Source: JAWKIJ01 sp041394325 (lineage in GTDB: Bacteria > Actinomycetota > Acidimicrobiia > Acidimicrobiales > Microtrichaceae). Taken from it: a stretch of DNA of 64,000 bases. The notes below the pieces were generated by a model. It saw nothing but the letters and a program-made list of their open reading frames with translations, had not been told where the DNA came from and did not search any database. Both the position numbers and the translations under genes were made by a program. The stretch covers positions 558,001-622,000 of the forward strand of contig JAWKIJ010000001.1 in the NCBI GenBank assembly GCA_041394325.1. Reading direction: 5' to 3'. Position 1 is the first letter of the stretch; each line of letters opens with the position of its first letter. This document shows, piece after piece, positions 53,912-61,958 of the stretch.

Positions 53912-54175
53912 ATGATTCTGCTGACTCGCCTCAACGGCACCTCGCTGGGCGTGAACGCCGACCTGATCGAGCGAGTCGAGTCGACTCCCGACACGGTGCT
54001 GAGCCTCATCGACGGCACCAAGTACGTGGTCGCCGAACCGCTCCCGGAGGTGGTCGCGCTGATCGTGGACTTCCGAGCCCGGGTGATCGCCCGCGCCGAG
54101 GAGTACTCCCACGACCACACCCACCCACCGACCGCCACCGCACTGCAGCTCGTGAGCAACCGAGGAGAGCACTGA
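53912..54175 (+). CDS. flbD: Flagellar FlbD-like protein
   Basis: This is an 87-residue protein of the FlbD family found before motA in many Gram-positive flagellar operons: MILLTRLNGTSLGVNADLIE, then VESTPDTVLSLIDGTKYVV. Its function is unclear, perhaps in motor assembly. ATG 53912. It precedes motA by 1 bp, so it heads the motor gene operon after the flgE terminator. Confidence 0.88.
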   Translation: MILLTRLNGTSLGVNADLIERVESTPDTVLSLIDGTKYVVAEPLPEVVALIVDFRARVIARAEEYSHDHTHPPTATALQLVSNRGEH

Positions 54176-54176
54176 G

Positions 54177-54961
54177 ATGGATCCGGCAACCGGAGTCGGG
54201 CTCGTCCTGGTGCTGATCGGCGTGTTCGCCGGATCGACCATGGAAGGTGTCAGCCCGGCGACGTTCTTCACCTCTCCCGCGGCGTTCCTCATCGTGTTGG
54301 TCGGCGCATTCGGCGCGATGTTCTTCGGGAATCCGATGGACGAGGGCAAGAAGCTCCCGAAGATCCTGATCAAGGCGATCAAGGGCCAGAAGCTGACCGG
54401 CACCAACGAGCTCGTCGACCAGATCGTCGAGTTCGCCGACGGGGCCCGGCGCGACGGCCTGCTGTCGCTCGAGGCACAGGTCGGCTCGATCACCGATCCG
54501 TTCTTCCGGCGGGGACTCCAACTCGCGATCGACGGCGCCGATCCCGACATGGTGTCGGAGGTCATGGAGTCGGAGGTGAAGGCGATGTCGGAACGCCACA
54601 AGCTGGGCTCCAAGATGATCACCTCCATCGGGATCTACACGCCGACCTTCGGCATCATCGGCGCCGTCATCGGCCTCATCCACACCATGCACCTCCTCGA
54701 GAACCCCACCGAGCTCGGTGCGGGCATCGCCGCGGCGTTCACCGCAACCTTCTGGGGGTGTTCTCGGCCAACGGCATCTTCCTGCCGCTCGGCAACAAGC
54801 TCACCGCGATGTCCGCCGCCGAGGTGGCCCAGCGTCGTCTGATCATCGAGGGCGTGCTGTCCATCCAGGCCGGCGCCAACCCCCGGCTCCTCGACGACAT
54901 GTTGCGCTCCACGCTGCCGCCCGCCGAACGCAGTTCGGGCGCACAGCAGAAGTCCGCCTGA
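54177..54961 (+). pseudogene. motA: Flagellar stator protein MotA, one frame break near 54757
   Basis: MotA with MotB forms the proton-driven stator. It has the first TM helix (GVGLVLVLIGVFAGSTME), the SPAAFLIVLVGAFGAMFF helix, a cytoplasmic loop with RRDGLLSLEAQVGSI, and YTPTFGIIGAVIGLIH. The frame breaks at GCAACCTTCTGGGGGTGTTC. With one more G (six instead of five) it continues as FWG-VFSANGIFLPLGNKLTAMS to the stop at 54961. Restored, it is about 261 residues and normal. The homopolymer position points to a sequence error. It lies between flbD and motB. Confidence 0.88.
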
Positions 54962-55084
54962 CGATCGAATCCACCCGAACCACGCGGGTGGTCGATCCCA
55001 ACGCTCGGTCCGACCGAGTGACCGAACCCGCACGGAAGCACCGCAACCCGGTACCGGGAGCGCACCACTCGCAACGGAAATGCG

Positions 55085-55984
55085 ATGAGCAAGAAGAAGC
55101 GTCACCACCACGAGGAACACGAGGAGCACGTCAACCACGAGGCGTGGGTCATCCCCTACGCCGACATGTTGACGTTGCTCATGGCGCTGTTCCTCATCAT
55201 GTGGGCGAGCGGCCGCCAGGACGTCGCGAAGATGCGGATGGTCGCGACCGGGTTCGCCGACTCGCTGGGCATCACCAACGACGGTCCCGCCCCCGGCGGC
55301 AAGGGGGTACTCGATGGGACGCCAAACCTCCAGAAGGCGTCCGCCGATCCCGAGATCAAGCCGAGGATGGACGCGTTGACCGCGTTGCAGGAGGCCCAGC
55401 GGATCCAACAGCAACAGCTCGTCGACCTCCAGCGTTCGATCACCGGCGAGGCACACGGCGCGGGTGTCGACGCCGAGTTGGCCTTCAAGACCGAAACCCG
55501 CGGTCTGGTCGTGTCGATCGCGTCGGAGGGCGTGTTGTTCGACCCGGGCTCCGACGAGTTGCGCCCGGAGGGCCGGCGGGTCCTGGACGGCCTCGCCAAT
55601 CAGATCCGCGTCGCTCCCAACAAGGTCTCGATCGAGGGCCACACCGACGACCGTCCGATCGCGACCTCTCGATTCCCGTCGAACTGGGAACTCTCCACCG
55701 CCCGGGCCACGGCCGTGTTGCGCTACCTCGTCGGTTTCCAACACGCGGATCCGGCGAAGCTGTCGGCCTCGGGCTACGGCGACCAACAGCCGGCCGCGCC
55801 CAACGACAGCGAGGCGGGGCGGGCCCGGAACCGTCGAGTGGACATCGCGTTCCTTTCCGAGCCGATCGACGCCGACACGATCGCCCGGGCGACCAAGGCG
55901 TCCTCGCCGACGACCCGACCACCGGCCAACGCCCCTCCCCACGGGACGACCTCGGTCCCCGGGGCGTCGACGCACCGACGGTGA
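55085..55984 (+). CDS. motB: Flagellar stator protein MotB
   Basis: MotB is the peptidoglycan-anchored stator subunit. The 299-residue protein has a His/Glu-rich N-terminus and one TM helix with the proton-carrying Asp27 in IPYADMLTLLMALFLIMWAS. The OmpA-like domain has GVLFDPGSDELRPEGRRVL and SIEGHTDDRPI, and NWELSTARATAVLRYLV. The extreme C-terminus is Pro/Thr-rich. ATG 55085 follows the motA stop by 123 bp. Confidence 0.95.
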   Translation: MSKKKRHHHEEHEEHVNHEAWVIPYADMLTLLMALFLIMWASGRQDVAKMRMVATGFADSLGITNDGPAPGGKGVLDGTPNLQKASADPEIKPRMDALTALQEAQRIQQQQLVDLQRSITGEAHGAGVDAELAFKTETRGLVVSIASEGVLFDPGSDELRPEGRRVLDGLANQIRVAPNKVSIEGHTDDRPIATSRFPSNWELSTARATAVLRYLVGFQHADPAKLSASGYGDQQPAAPNDSEAGRARNRRVDIAFLSEPIDADTIARATKASSPTTRPPANAPPHGTTSVPGASTHRR

Positions 55985-56066
55985 CGTCCCGGGAGCGGCG
56001 ACCGCCGCCCGTCCACACAGTCTCCCCGACAACAACCACCCGCAACGCCGCAACGAAGGAATCGCG

Positions 56067-56576
56067 ATGAGCGACAACGAGAACACCGAGGCCACCGAGG
56101 CCGACGCGTCCGCCAAGAAGGGCAAGAAGGCCAAGAAGGGCAAGGGCGACAAGGGACCGCGCTCCAACCTGGTGCCTGCGGTGATCCTCGCGGTCGGCAT
56201 GTTGGGTGCCGGCTACCTGCTCGGGCCGGGCTCCGGTGACCGCGCGGCGGCGTCGGGACCGACGACGACCGAGGCACCGCCGGTCGGCGAGATCGCCAAG
56301 GTCGAGCCGATCAACATCAATCTCGCCGACGGGCACTTCCTCCGGGTGGGAGTCGGGCTCCAACTCGTCGAGGGGGTCACCGCCGCAGAGTTCGAGAAGG
56401 GCCCGTCGGCGAAGGCGAGCGACCTGCTGATCGCCGAGTTGGGCGGTACGGACATGTCCCGCCTGACGACGGCGGAAGGCCGCGAAGAGGCCAAGAAGAC
56501 GCTGAAGCAGCACCTGAAGCACACCTACGAGGGGGAGGTCACCGACGTCTTCTTCACCGAGTTCGTGATGCAGTAG
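56067..56576 (+). CDS. fliL: Flagellar basal-body-associated protein FliL
   Basis: FliL surrounds the stator and supports torque. It is a 169-residue protein with a lysine-rich N-terminus (KKGKKAKKGKGDKGPR), a TM helix (LVPAVILAVGMLGAGYLLG) and an extracytoplasmic domain with ININLADGHFLRVGVGLQLV and the C-terminal EGEVTDVFFTEFVMQ. All normal for the family. Confidence 0.92.
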   Translation: MSDNENTEATEADASAKKGKKAKKGKGDKGPRSNLVPAVILAVGMLGAGYLLGPGSGDRAAASGPTTTEAPPVGEIAKVEPININLADGHFLRVGVGLQLVEGVTAAEFEKGPSAKASDLLIAELGGTDMSRLTTAEGREEAKKTLKQHLKHTYEGEVTDVFFTEFVMQ

Positions 56577-56641
56577 GTCCGACGGACCCGAAAATCCCGT
56601 CGCGCGGCTCAGAAGGTGGTCGATCGCGCCGATGGAGACGG

Positions 56642-57616
56642 GTGGAAGCCACCCGCAACGACGGGCGGGCGAGCGGCACCGTGTTCGATTCGACCGCGGC
56701 CGCACGTCTGACCGCCGAGCAACTCGACGCGATCCGCGACGTCCTCGCACCCGTCGCGACACCGCTCTGCGCGGTGTGGAGTTCGCTGTCGAGCACCGAG
56801 GTGGGCATTCGGCTGGTGGGTGTGACCCGGACCGTCGTCCCCGAGGCCGATCCGGACTCGACCGACCCTCTGGTGCCCGGCGCGCTGGGCGAGGCACCGT
56901 TCGTCGCCGTGGCCGACATCCGTCCCGGGCTCGGGTTGGTGGTGGCATCGGTCCCCGCGGCGCTCGGCCTGGTCGCGGTCGACCTTTTGTTGGGCGGATC
57001 GGGCAGACCGACCGCCAACCGGACGTTCAGCGAGATCGACCTCGATCTGCTGAGTGCGATCGCCGCACCCACGTTCTCCGCGCTCGCACAGGCCACGAGC
57101 CGGCCGACCGACGCGTCCGAGCCGCTGATCAGCACCGTCGTCGTCGACCAGGACACCGACCTGGCGGAGCGGATGGGTTCTGCGTTCACGGCCGAGTTCG
57201 AGGCCACGGTCGGCGAGGCGACCTACCCGCTGTATCTCACCGTCAGCCGAAGCGGCGCGGAGTACCTGCTCCGAGGTGTCGCGGTCGAGGCCGCGGACAG
57301 CGAGCTCACCGATCACCTTCGGGATCGCTTCGTCCGAAACGTCCCGCTCGAGGCGGTCGTCGCCTTCCCGGCCATCTCGCTGCCCTCGCACCGCCTGCTC
57401 GCCCTCGCGGTGGGTGACGTGATCGGGCTTCGGCACGGTATCGGTCGCCCGCTCGCCCTGACGGTGGACGGCATCCGCGTCGCCGAGGTCCGGCCCGCCC
57501 GAGCCGGTGACGAGGTCGCGTGTCAGGTCCTGACGACCGTGATCGGCGACGACGAATCCCAGGCGCCCGAACCCGCGTCATCCATCACACCGACGACACC
57601 CGGAGGTGTCCAGTGA
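56642..57616 (+). CDS. fliM: Flagellar motor switch protein FliM without CheY-binding N-terminus
   Basis: This is a 324-residue protein between fliL and fliN. The middle domain (LTAEQLDAIRDVLAPVATPL, FVAVADIRPGLGLVVASVPA, LGLVAVDLLLGGSG) and the SpoA-type C-terminus (PSHRLLALAVGDVIGL, RHGIGRPLALTVDG) follow FliM. The N-terminal LSQDEIDALL motif that binds CheY-P is absent: the sequence starts METRNDGR-like (MEATRNDGRASGTVFDS). GTG 56642 has GGAG 5 nt upstream, and no longer N-terminus is available in frame. This suggests a switch that does not respond to CheY in the usual way. Confidence 0.85.
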   Translation: MEATRNDGRASGTVFDSTAAARLTAEQLDAIRDVLAPVATPLCAVWSSLSSTEVGIRLVGVTRTVVPEADPDSTDPLVPGALGEAPFVAVADIRPGLGLVVASVPAALGLVAVDLLLGGSGRPTANRTFSEIDLDLLSAIAAPTFSALAQATSRPTDASEPLISTVVVDQDTDLAERMGSAFTAEFEATVGEATYPLYLTVSRSGAEYLLRGVAVEAADSELTDHLRDRFVRNVPLEAVVAFPAISLPSHRLLALAVGDVIGLRHGIGRPLALTVDGIRVAEVRPARAGDEVACQVLTTVIGDDESQAPEPASSITPTTPGGVQ

Positions 57617-58626
57617 GCATCGGAACCGACACACCGACCGACGAGTTCGTCGGCCTCCTCGTCCGGGTGGTCGACGACGCCGCGGCGGCGCTGGCGGGTG
57701 AACACCGCACGGCCGGACCCGCGACGGTGCTCGAGGGTGTGGACGATCTCCAACCGTCGTCACCGAACGGGATCGCGGGTTTGGTGCTCACGTTCGGAAA
57801 CGGCGCGGTGGTCACCGTCGTCACGACCGCAGAGCTCGGAATCGAACTCTGCGGCGGACTGGCTCCCGATCAGCTCCGGGTCGGTCTCGGTGCGCTCATC
57901 GACGAACTCGGCGCAAGCCTGGCCGCGCCACTGCTCGACGTCGGTGCGGTGGCCGATCGATCCGACCTGCTCGCAGCGCACGGATCCCACACCGTTCTCG
58001 CCGGCGCCGGAGTGTTCGACGAGGACGCCGTGGTCGCGACCGTCGGCGCGTCGGGTACCCCCGCCGTCGCGGCGTCGGCGCGCGACACGAGCTCCGAGGA
58101 GGAGCCGTTCGAGGACTCCGCACCCGGGACGGCACCGATCGACAGCGACGTCGCCGGGGTCCCCGCGGCGAGCACCGAGCTCACCGCAGAAGCCCCCGCC
58201 GGCCCCGACGACGGCGGGTTCGGCATCGGGGACGGCGACGGGCCGGTCACCGAATCGGCCAATCCGCACGCCACGACGATCGCCGCGGCGGCGGTGGCCG
58301 CACACACCCCTCACGTCCCCGCACCGGTCGCCTCCACCGTTCCACCCCTCACCTCGGGGGTCACCGACGACGTTCTCGCCCGCGGCCTCGCGCTGTTGAG
58401 CGACGTGAACATGGTCGTGACGGCCGAGCTGGGACGGTCCCACCTCCGCCTCGCCGAGCTCCTGGCCCTGGAGCCGGGGTCGGTGATCGGCCTCGAGCGC
58501 CAGGCCGGTAGCCCGGTCGACCTGTTGATCAACGGTTCCCCGTTCGCCCGCGCGGAGGTCATCGTGATCGAGGACAACTACGCCGTGCGTATCACCGAAC
58601 TCCTCGGAGGCGCCGGTACCCCATGA
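57613..58626 (+). CDS. fliN: Flagellar switch protein FliN/FliY-like
   Basis: This is a 337-residue protein. The C-terminal 75 residues are the SpoA domain (MVVTAELGRSHLRLAELLAL, GSVIGLERQAGSPVDLLING, RITELLGG). The N-terminal 150 residues resemble the CheC-like region of FliY (TAELGIELCGGLAPDQLRVG, ALIDELGASLAAPLLDVG). An acidic Pro/Ala-rich linker joins them. It is longer than a plain FliN (about 100 residues), so FliY-like is more exact, although the CheC phosphatase helices are not clearly kept. GTG 57613 overlaps fliM; ATGA joins fliO. Confidence 0.88.
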   Translation: MSIGTDTPTDEFVGLLVRVVDDAAAALAGEHRTAGPATVLEGVDDLQPSSPNGIAGLVLTFGNGAVVTVVTTAELGIELCGGLAPDQLRVGLGALIDELGASLAAPLLDVGAVADRSDLLAAHGSHTVLAGAGVFDEDAVVATVGASGTPAVAASARDTSSEEEPFEDSAPGTAPIDSDVAGVPAASTELTAEAPAGPDDGGFGIGDGDGPVTESANPHATTIAAAAVAAHTPHVPAPVASTVPPLTSGVTDDVLARGLALLSDVNMVVTAELGRSHLRLAELLALEPGSVIGLERQAGSPVDLLINGSPFARAEVIVIEDNYAVRITELLGGAGTP

Positions 58627-59168
58627 GCGGGGAGGCCTTCCTGCTCCTGGTCCGGCTCGGCTTCTCGCTGGCGCTCGTCTTCGGCCTGATGTGGGTCGCG
58701 GTCAGGGTGATGAAGGGACGCAACATGACGTTGCGCAAACCCGACGCCGAGAACCTCGAGGTCATCGAACGGCGGCCGCTCGGTCGTGGCAGCTCGCTCG
58801 CGATCGTGCGGGTGCACGACCGCGTCCTCACCGTCGGGATCACCGAACAGCACATCACCCTCCTGGGCGAACGGCCTGCCGAAGGGCTCGTGGCGGCGAA
58901 CGGCCCCCACGGTGTCACCACGGTGGACCTGACCGACGAGCTGTGGACCTCCCCGGCGTCACACGACGGCGAGGGGCCGCCGAGGTTCGCGATCCCCGAC
59001 CGCGCGGGGCCCGAGTCCTCGCCGGGGTCCTCATCGGAGCCTCGACCGTCTCCCGTCGACGTCGCGCTCACATCCCCGCCTCGATCCGAGTCGGGTCCCG
59101 CCGGACCCAGGACCGTGCTCGACTCACTTCGCGACATGACGGTTCGTCACCTGCCCAGCGAACGATGA
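58623..59168 (+). CDS. fliO: Flagellar export-gate assembly protein FliO
   Basis: FliO is a 181-residue protein that helps FliP assemble. It has one N-terminal TM helix (LGFSLALVFGLMWVAVRVM), a small domain (NLEVIERRPLGRGSSLAIVR and GITEQHITLL), and a disordered Pro/Ser-rich tail. Position between fliN and fliP, plus both overlaps (ATGA), supports the call. Confidence 0.88.
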   Translation: MSGEAFLLLVRLGFSLALVFGLMWVAVRVMKGRNMTLRKPDAENLEVIERRPLGRGSSLAIVRVHDRVLTVGITEQHITLLGERPAEGLVAANGPHGVTTVDLTDELWTSPASHDGEGPPRFAIPDRAGPESSPGSSSEPRPSPVDVALTSPPRSESGPAGPRTVLDSLRDMTVRHLPSER

Positions 59169-60118
59169 ACGGTCCGACCCGCCCGAGTCGATCGCCCCTC
59201 GGGGTCGCTGCACGATGCCTGCTCGTCGCGCTCGTGCTCATGTGCTGTTGGTGGCTCACCCCCACCTCGACGGCCTCGGCCGCACCGGCGTCGCGCTCGG
59301 CCACGAGGAGCAACGCCACGGGTTGGGTCCTCGCTCCCTTCCAGGCGCCACCGTCGATCACGGTGCCCACACCCACCCCGCCCGGCGCACCGACGACGTC
59401 ACCCGCGACCGACGACAAGGTCTCGGTCGACATCGACCTCGGCTCGTTGGCCAAGGACTCCGATCCGACGGCCACCGGCGAGAACCGCAAGCCCTCCAAG
59501 AGCATCGTCATCTTCCTGTTGTTGACGCTGCTCGCCGTCGTGCCCTCATTGCTGATCTGTCTCACCAGCTTCACCCGGATCATCGTCGTACTGTCCATCG
59601 CCCGCAACGCCATCGGCCTCCAGTCCGTGCCGCCCAATCAGGTGCTCACAGGGTTGGCGCTTTTCCTCTCGCTCTTCGTGATGGCACCGGTGCTGAAGCA
59701 GATGAACGATCAGGGTCTCCAGCCCTACCTCCGTGGCGACATCACCCAGTCCCAGGCCATGAAGAAGGCGGAGACGCCCCTGAAGAAGTTCATGTTGGCG
59801 AACACCCGCAAGCCGGAGCTCAACCTCATGATGAAGGCGTCGGGCACCAAGCCGCCCAAGGACCCGATGAGGCTCTCGCTCACCACGGTGATCCCGGCGT
59901 TCATCCTCAGCGAGCTCAAGTCGGCGTTCATCATCGGGGTGATGGTGCTGCTCCCGTTCCTCATCATCGACCTCGTCGTCTCCAGCGGCCTGATGAGCCT
60001 CGGGATGATGATGCTGCCACCGGTCTTCGTGTCGTTGCCGTTCAAGCTGCTGTTGTTCGTGATGGTGGACGGATGGGCACTGATCGCGCACTCGTTGATC
60101 GCCAACTACCACCACTAG
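59165..60118 (+). CDS. fliP: Flagellar export gate protein FliP
   Basis: FliP is the core of the export gate. The 317-residue protein has a signal-like first helix (AARCLLVALVLMCCWWLTPTS), then a 50-residue Pro/Thr linker. The conserved domain follows (FTRIIVVLSIARNAIGLQSV, PPNQVLTGLALFLSLFVMAP, TTVIPAFILSELKSAFIIGV). The N-terminus is longer than the typical 250-residue FliP. It is followed by fliQ after 29 bp. Confidence 0.95.
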   Translation: MNGPTRPSRSPLGVAARCLLVALVLMCCWWLTPTSTASAAPASRSATRSNATGWVLAPFQAPPSITVPTPTPPGAPTTSPATDDKVSVDIDLGSLAKDSDPTATGENRKPSKSIVIFLLLTLLAVVPSLLICLTSFTRIIVVLSIARNAIGLQSVPPNQVLTGLALFLSLFVMAPVLKQMNDQGLQPYLRGDITQSQAMKKAETPLKKFMLANTRKPELNLMMKASGTKPPKDPMRLSLTTVIPAFILSELKSAFIIGVMVLLPFLIIDLVVSSGLMSLGMMMLPPVFVSLPFKLLLFVMVDGWALIAHSLIANYHH

Positions 60119-60147
60119 CGCGGCACAGCCGCGCCCACGGGGCTCCC

Positions 60148-60417
60148 ATGACCGACACCAACGTCACCGAGATCGGCATCCAGGCGATGCTGTTGACGAC
60201 CAAGCTCGCCGCTCCCGTCCTGTTGACGGCCCTGGCGGTGGGCGTGCTCATCGGCATGCTGCAGTCGGCGACCCAGCTCCAGGAACCGACGATCAGCTTC
60301 GTCCCGAAGTTCATGGCGGTGTCGGTCGTGCTGCTGATCTGCGGCAATTGGATGCTGGCCGAGTCGATCGATTTCGTCCACCAGCTCTTCGCGCAACTCC
60401 CCAAGCTGCTGGGCTGA
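60148..60417 (+). CDS. fliQ: Flagellar export gate protein FliQ
   Basis: FliQ is an 89-residue protein with two TM helices (LAAPVLLTALAVGVLIGMLQ and FMAVSVVLLICGNWML) and the SATQLQEPTISFVPK loop typical of the family. It is the last gene of the plus-strand flagellar locus. Its stop sits in a perfect palindrome, and fliR is not next to it but on the opposite strand 25 kb away. Confidence 0.94.
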   Translation: MTDTNVTEIGIQAMLLTTKLAAPVLLTALAVGVLIGMLQSATQLQEPTISFVPKFMAVSVVLLICGNWMLAESIDFVHQLFAQLPKLLG

Positions 60418-60439
60418 CGGCGGTGGCGCCACCGCCGTC
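60416..60439 (+). terminator. Palindrome at the end of fliQ
   Basis: GACGGCGGTGGC joined to its exact complement forms a 24-nt GC-rich palindrome that starts in the fliQ stop codon and lies 80 bp before the pyrophosphatase gene. It probably ends the flagellar transcript. No T-tract is seen. Confidence 0.55.
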
Positions 60440-60518
60440 GGCCCGAGTGGTCGCGGTCGCCCCAGCCGGGGCCCGGTCATTCGCCCCTCCGGTCGGATGC
60501 GCCGTAGCGTGGTCGCCC

Positions 60519-61019
60519 ATGAGTGACCAGGAGCGCTACGAAGTCGTGATCGAGATCCCCAAGGGATCACGCAACAAGTACGAGGTCGACCACGAGTCCG
60601 GTGAGGTGTGGCTCGACCGGTACCTCTACACCGCCACGACCTATCCCGCCGACTACGGCTTCTTCCCCAACACGTTGGGCGGCGACGGTGATCCGCTCGA
60701 CGCTCTGGTGCTCCTGAACGAATCGGTGTTCCCGGGTTGTCACCTCTGGGTCCGGCCGCTCGGCGTGTTCCACATGCAGGATGAGGCGGGTGATGATGCC
60801 AAGATCCTCTGCGCGCTCGCCGGCGACCACCGTTGGGACCACCTCCAACGCCTCGGCGACGTGCAGCGGTCCTACCTCGACGAGATCGGCCACTTCTTCG
60901 AGGTCTACAAGGCGCTCGAACCGGGCAAGGAGGCGGAGGTCGGCGAGTGGGCCGACCGCGACGATGCCGTCGCCGAACTCGACGCAGCCTTCAAGCGCTA
61001 CCGCGACACCCCCCACTGA
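60519..61019 (+). CDS. ppa: Inorganic pyrophosphatase
   Basis: This is a 166-residue family I soluble pyrophosphatase that splits PPi to drive biosynthesis. The signature DGDPLDALVL with three catalytic Asp residues, YPADYGFFPNTLG, and KDPDDKi-like DDAKILCALAGDH are in place. ATG 60519. It stands alone between the flagellar locus and a long hairpin, and is likely constitutive. Confidence 0.95.
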   Translation: MSDQERYEVVIEIPKGSRNKYEVDHESGEVWLDRYLYTATTYPADYGFFPNTLGGDGDPLDALVLLNESVFPGCHLWVRPLGVFHMQDEAGDDAKILCALAGDHRWDHLQRLGDVQRSYLDEIGHFFEVYKALEPGKEAEVGEWADRDDAVAELDAAFKRYRDTPH

Positions 61020-61034
61020 CCTCACCTCTCACCA

Positions 61035-61091
61035 CCGGTTTTGTCGCGCGAAAGTCGCGTGTGCGCCGCGACTTTCGCGCGACAAAACCGG
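61035..61091. terminator. Perfect 25-bp inverted repeat, bidirectional terminator or REP-like element
   Basis: The arms 61035-61059 and 61067-61091 are exact complements over 25 bp with a 7-nt loop (TGTGCGC). The left arm contains GGTTTTGTCGCGCGAAAGTC. It is between convergent ppa and an SDR gene and would form a very stable hairpin in either direction. The TTTTG run near the outer end may help termination. Its length and perfection also suit a dispersed intergenic palindrome. No second copy is seen in this window. Confidence 0.7.
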
Positions 61092-61114
61092 GGAGGCTCA
61101 GGAAAACCTGAGGC

Positions 61115-61864
61115 TCAGGCCGCGGTCAGGCCCAGGTCGGCGCTGACGATCGCTCCGTGCAGCGGCGCTGCCTCCTCGGACGCGACGAACGCGATCACCG
61201 CCGCCACCTCCGACGGCTCACTCATTCCGCGGAAGCCCATGGCGTTGGTCATCAACTTCCAGTCGGTGTCGTCGGGAAATACCGCCTCCATGGCCATCGG
61301 CGTGGCCATTCCGCCCGGAGCCACGGCGTTGATTCGGACCGCGGTGCGGGCGAACTCCATCGCCATCGAGCGGGTGAGGTTCACGACCGCTCCTTTGGAT
61401 GCGCAATACACCGACGCGTAGGCCTGTCCCATCAGCCCCGCGTTGGACGCCACGTTGACGACGTTCCCGCCGGTCTCGAGCAGGTGCGGGATCGCCGCCT
61501 GGCTCATCCAGAGTGTCCCGGCGAGGTTGACCCCCATCACGAGATCGTACAGCGCCTCGTCGACGTCGCCGAGGTGAGCGGCGCGCAGCACCCCCGCGCA
61601 GTTGACCAGGACGTCGATGCGGCCGTGACGGTCCATCGCGTCGGCGACCACACCGTGGGCAGCCATCCGATCGGACACGTCGGCTACCGAGGTGGAGACC
61701 GTCGCGCCCGCGCTCGTCAGCATCGCGGCGGTGTCCTCCAGACCGCTTTCGTTGAGGTCGACGGCCACCACCGTCGCGCCCTCCGACGCCATGCGCTGCG
61801 CGATCGCCCGCCCCAGACCGGACGCCCCACCGGTGACGACCGTGACCTTGCCCTCGAACCGCAT
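61115..61864 (-). CDS. SDR family oxidoreductase
   Basis: This is a 249-residue classical SDR. VTVVTGGASGLGRAIAQ binds the cofactor, Asp of AVDLNES favours NAD(H), NCAGV is in the middle, and NVASNAGLMGQ with YCASKGAVVNLTRS gives the catalytic Ser, Tyr and Lys. The C-terminus ends HGAIVSADLGLTAA. It probably acts on a hydroxy or keto lipid intermediate; the substrate is not predictable. A small stem (CTCAGG-AAAA-CCTGAG, 61097-61112) lies just after its stop. It is divergent from the next gene, 94 bp apart. Confidence 0.88.
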   Translation of the reverse strand: MRFEGKVTVVTGGASGLGRAIAQRMASEGATVVAVDLNESGLEDTAAMLTSAGATVSTSVADVSDRMAAHGVVADAMDRHGRIDVLVNCAGVLRAAHLGDVDEALYDLVMGVNLAGTLWMSQAAIPHLLETGGNVVNVASNAGLMGQAYASVYCASKGAVVNLTRSMAMEFARTAVRINAVAPGGMATPMAMEAVFPDDTDWKLMTNAMGFRGMSEPSEVAAVIAFVASEEAAPLHGAIVSADLGLTAA

Positions 61865-61958
61865 TCATCCTCCACGTGCTCGTCCGGATGTCGTCCACCG
61901 GCCTGCGCTCGCTGCTCGGGAGAACCCGAGTCCGGGACGACGCGGGTACGGTAGCCCG

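Noticed and set aside
54740..54770. Programmed frameshift in motA at the G run
   Set aside because: No stimulatory structure or known precedent; many other genes in the window show the same kind of single-base loss, so a sequence error is simpler.
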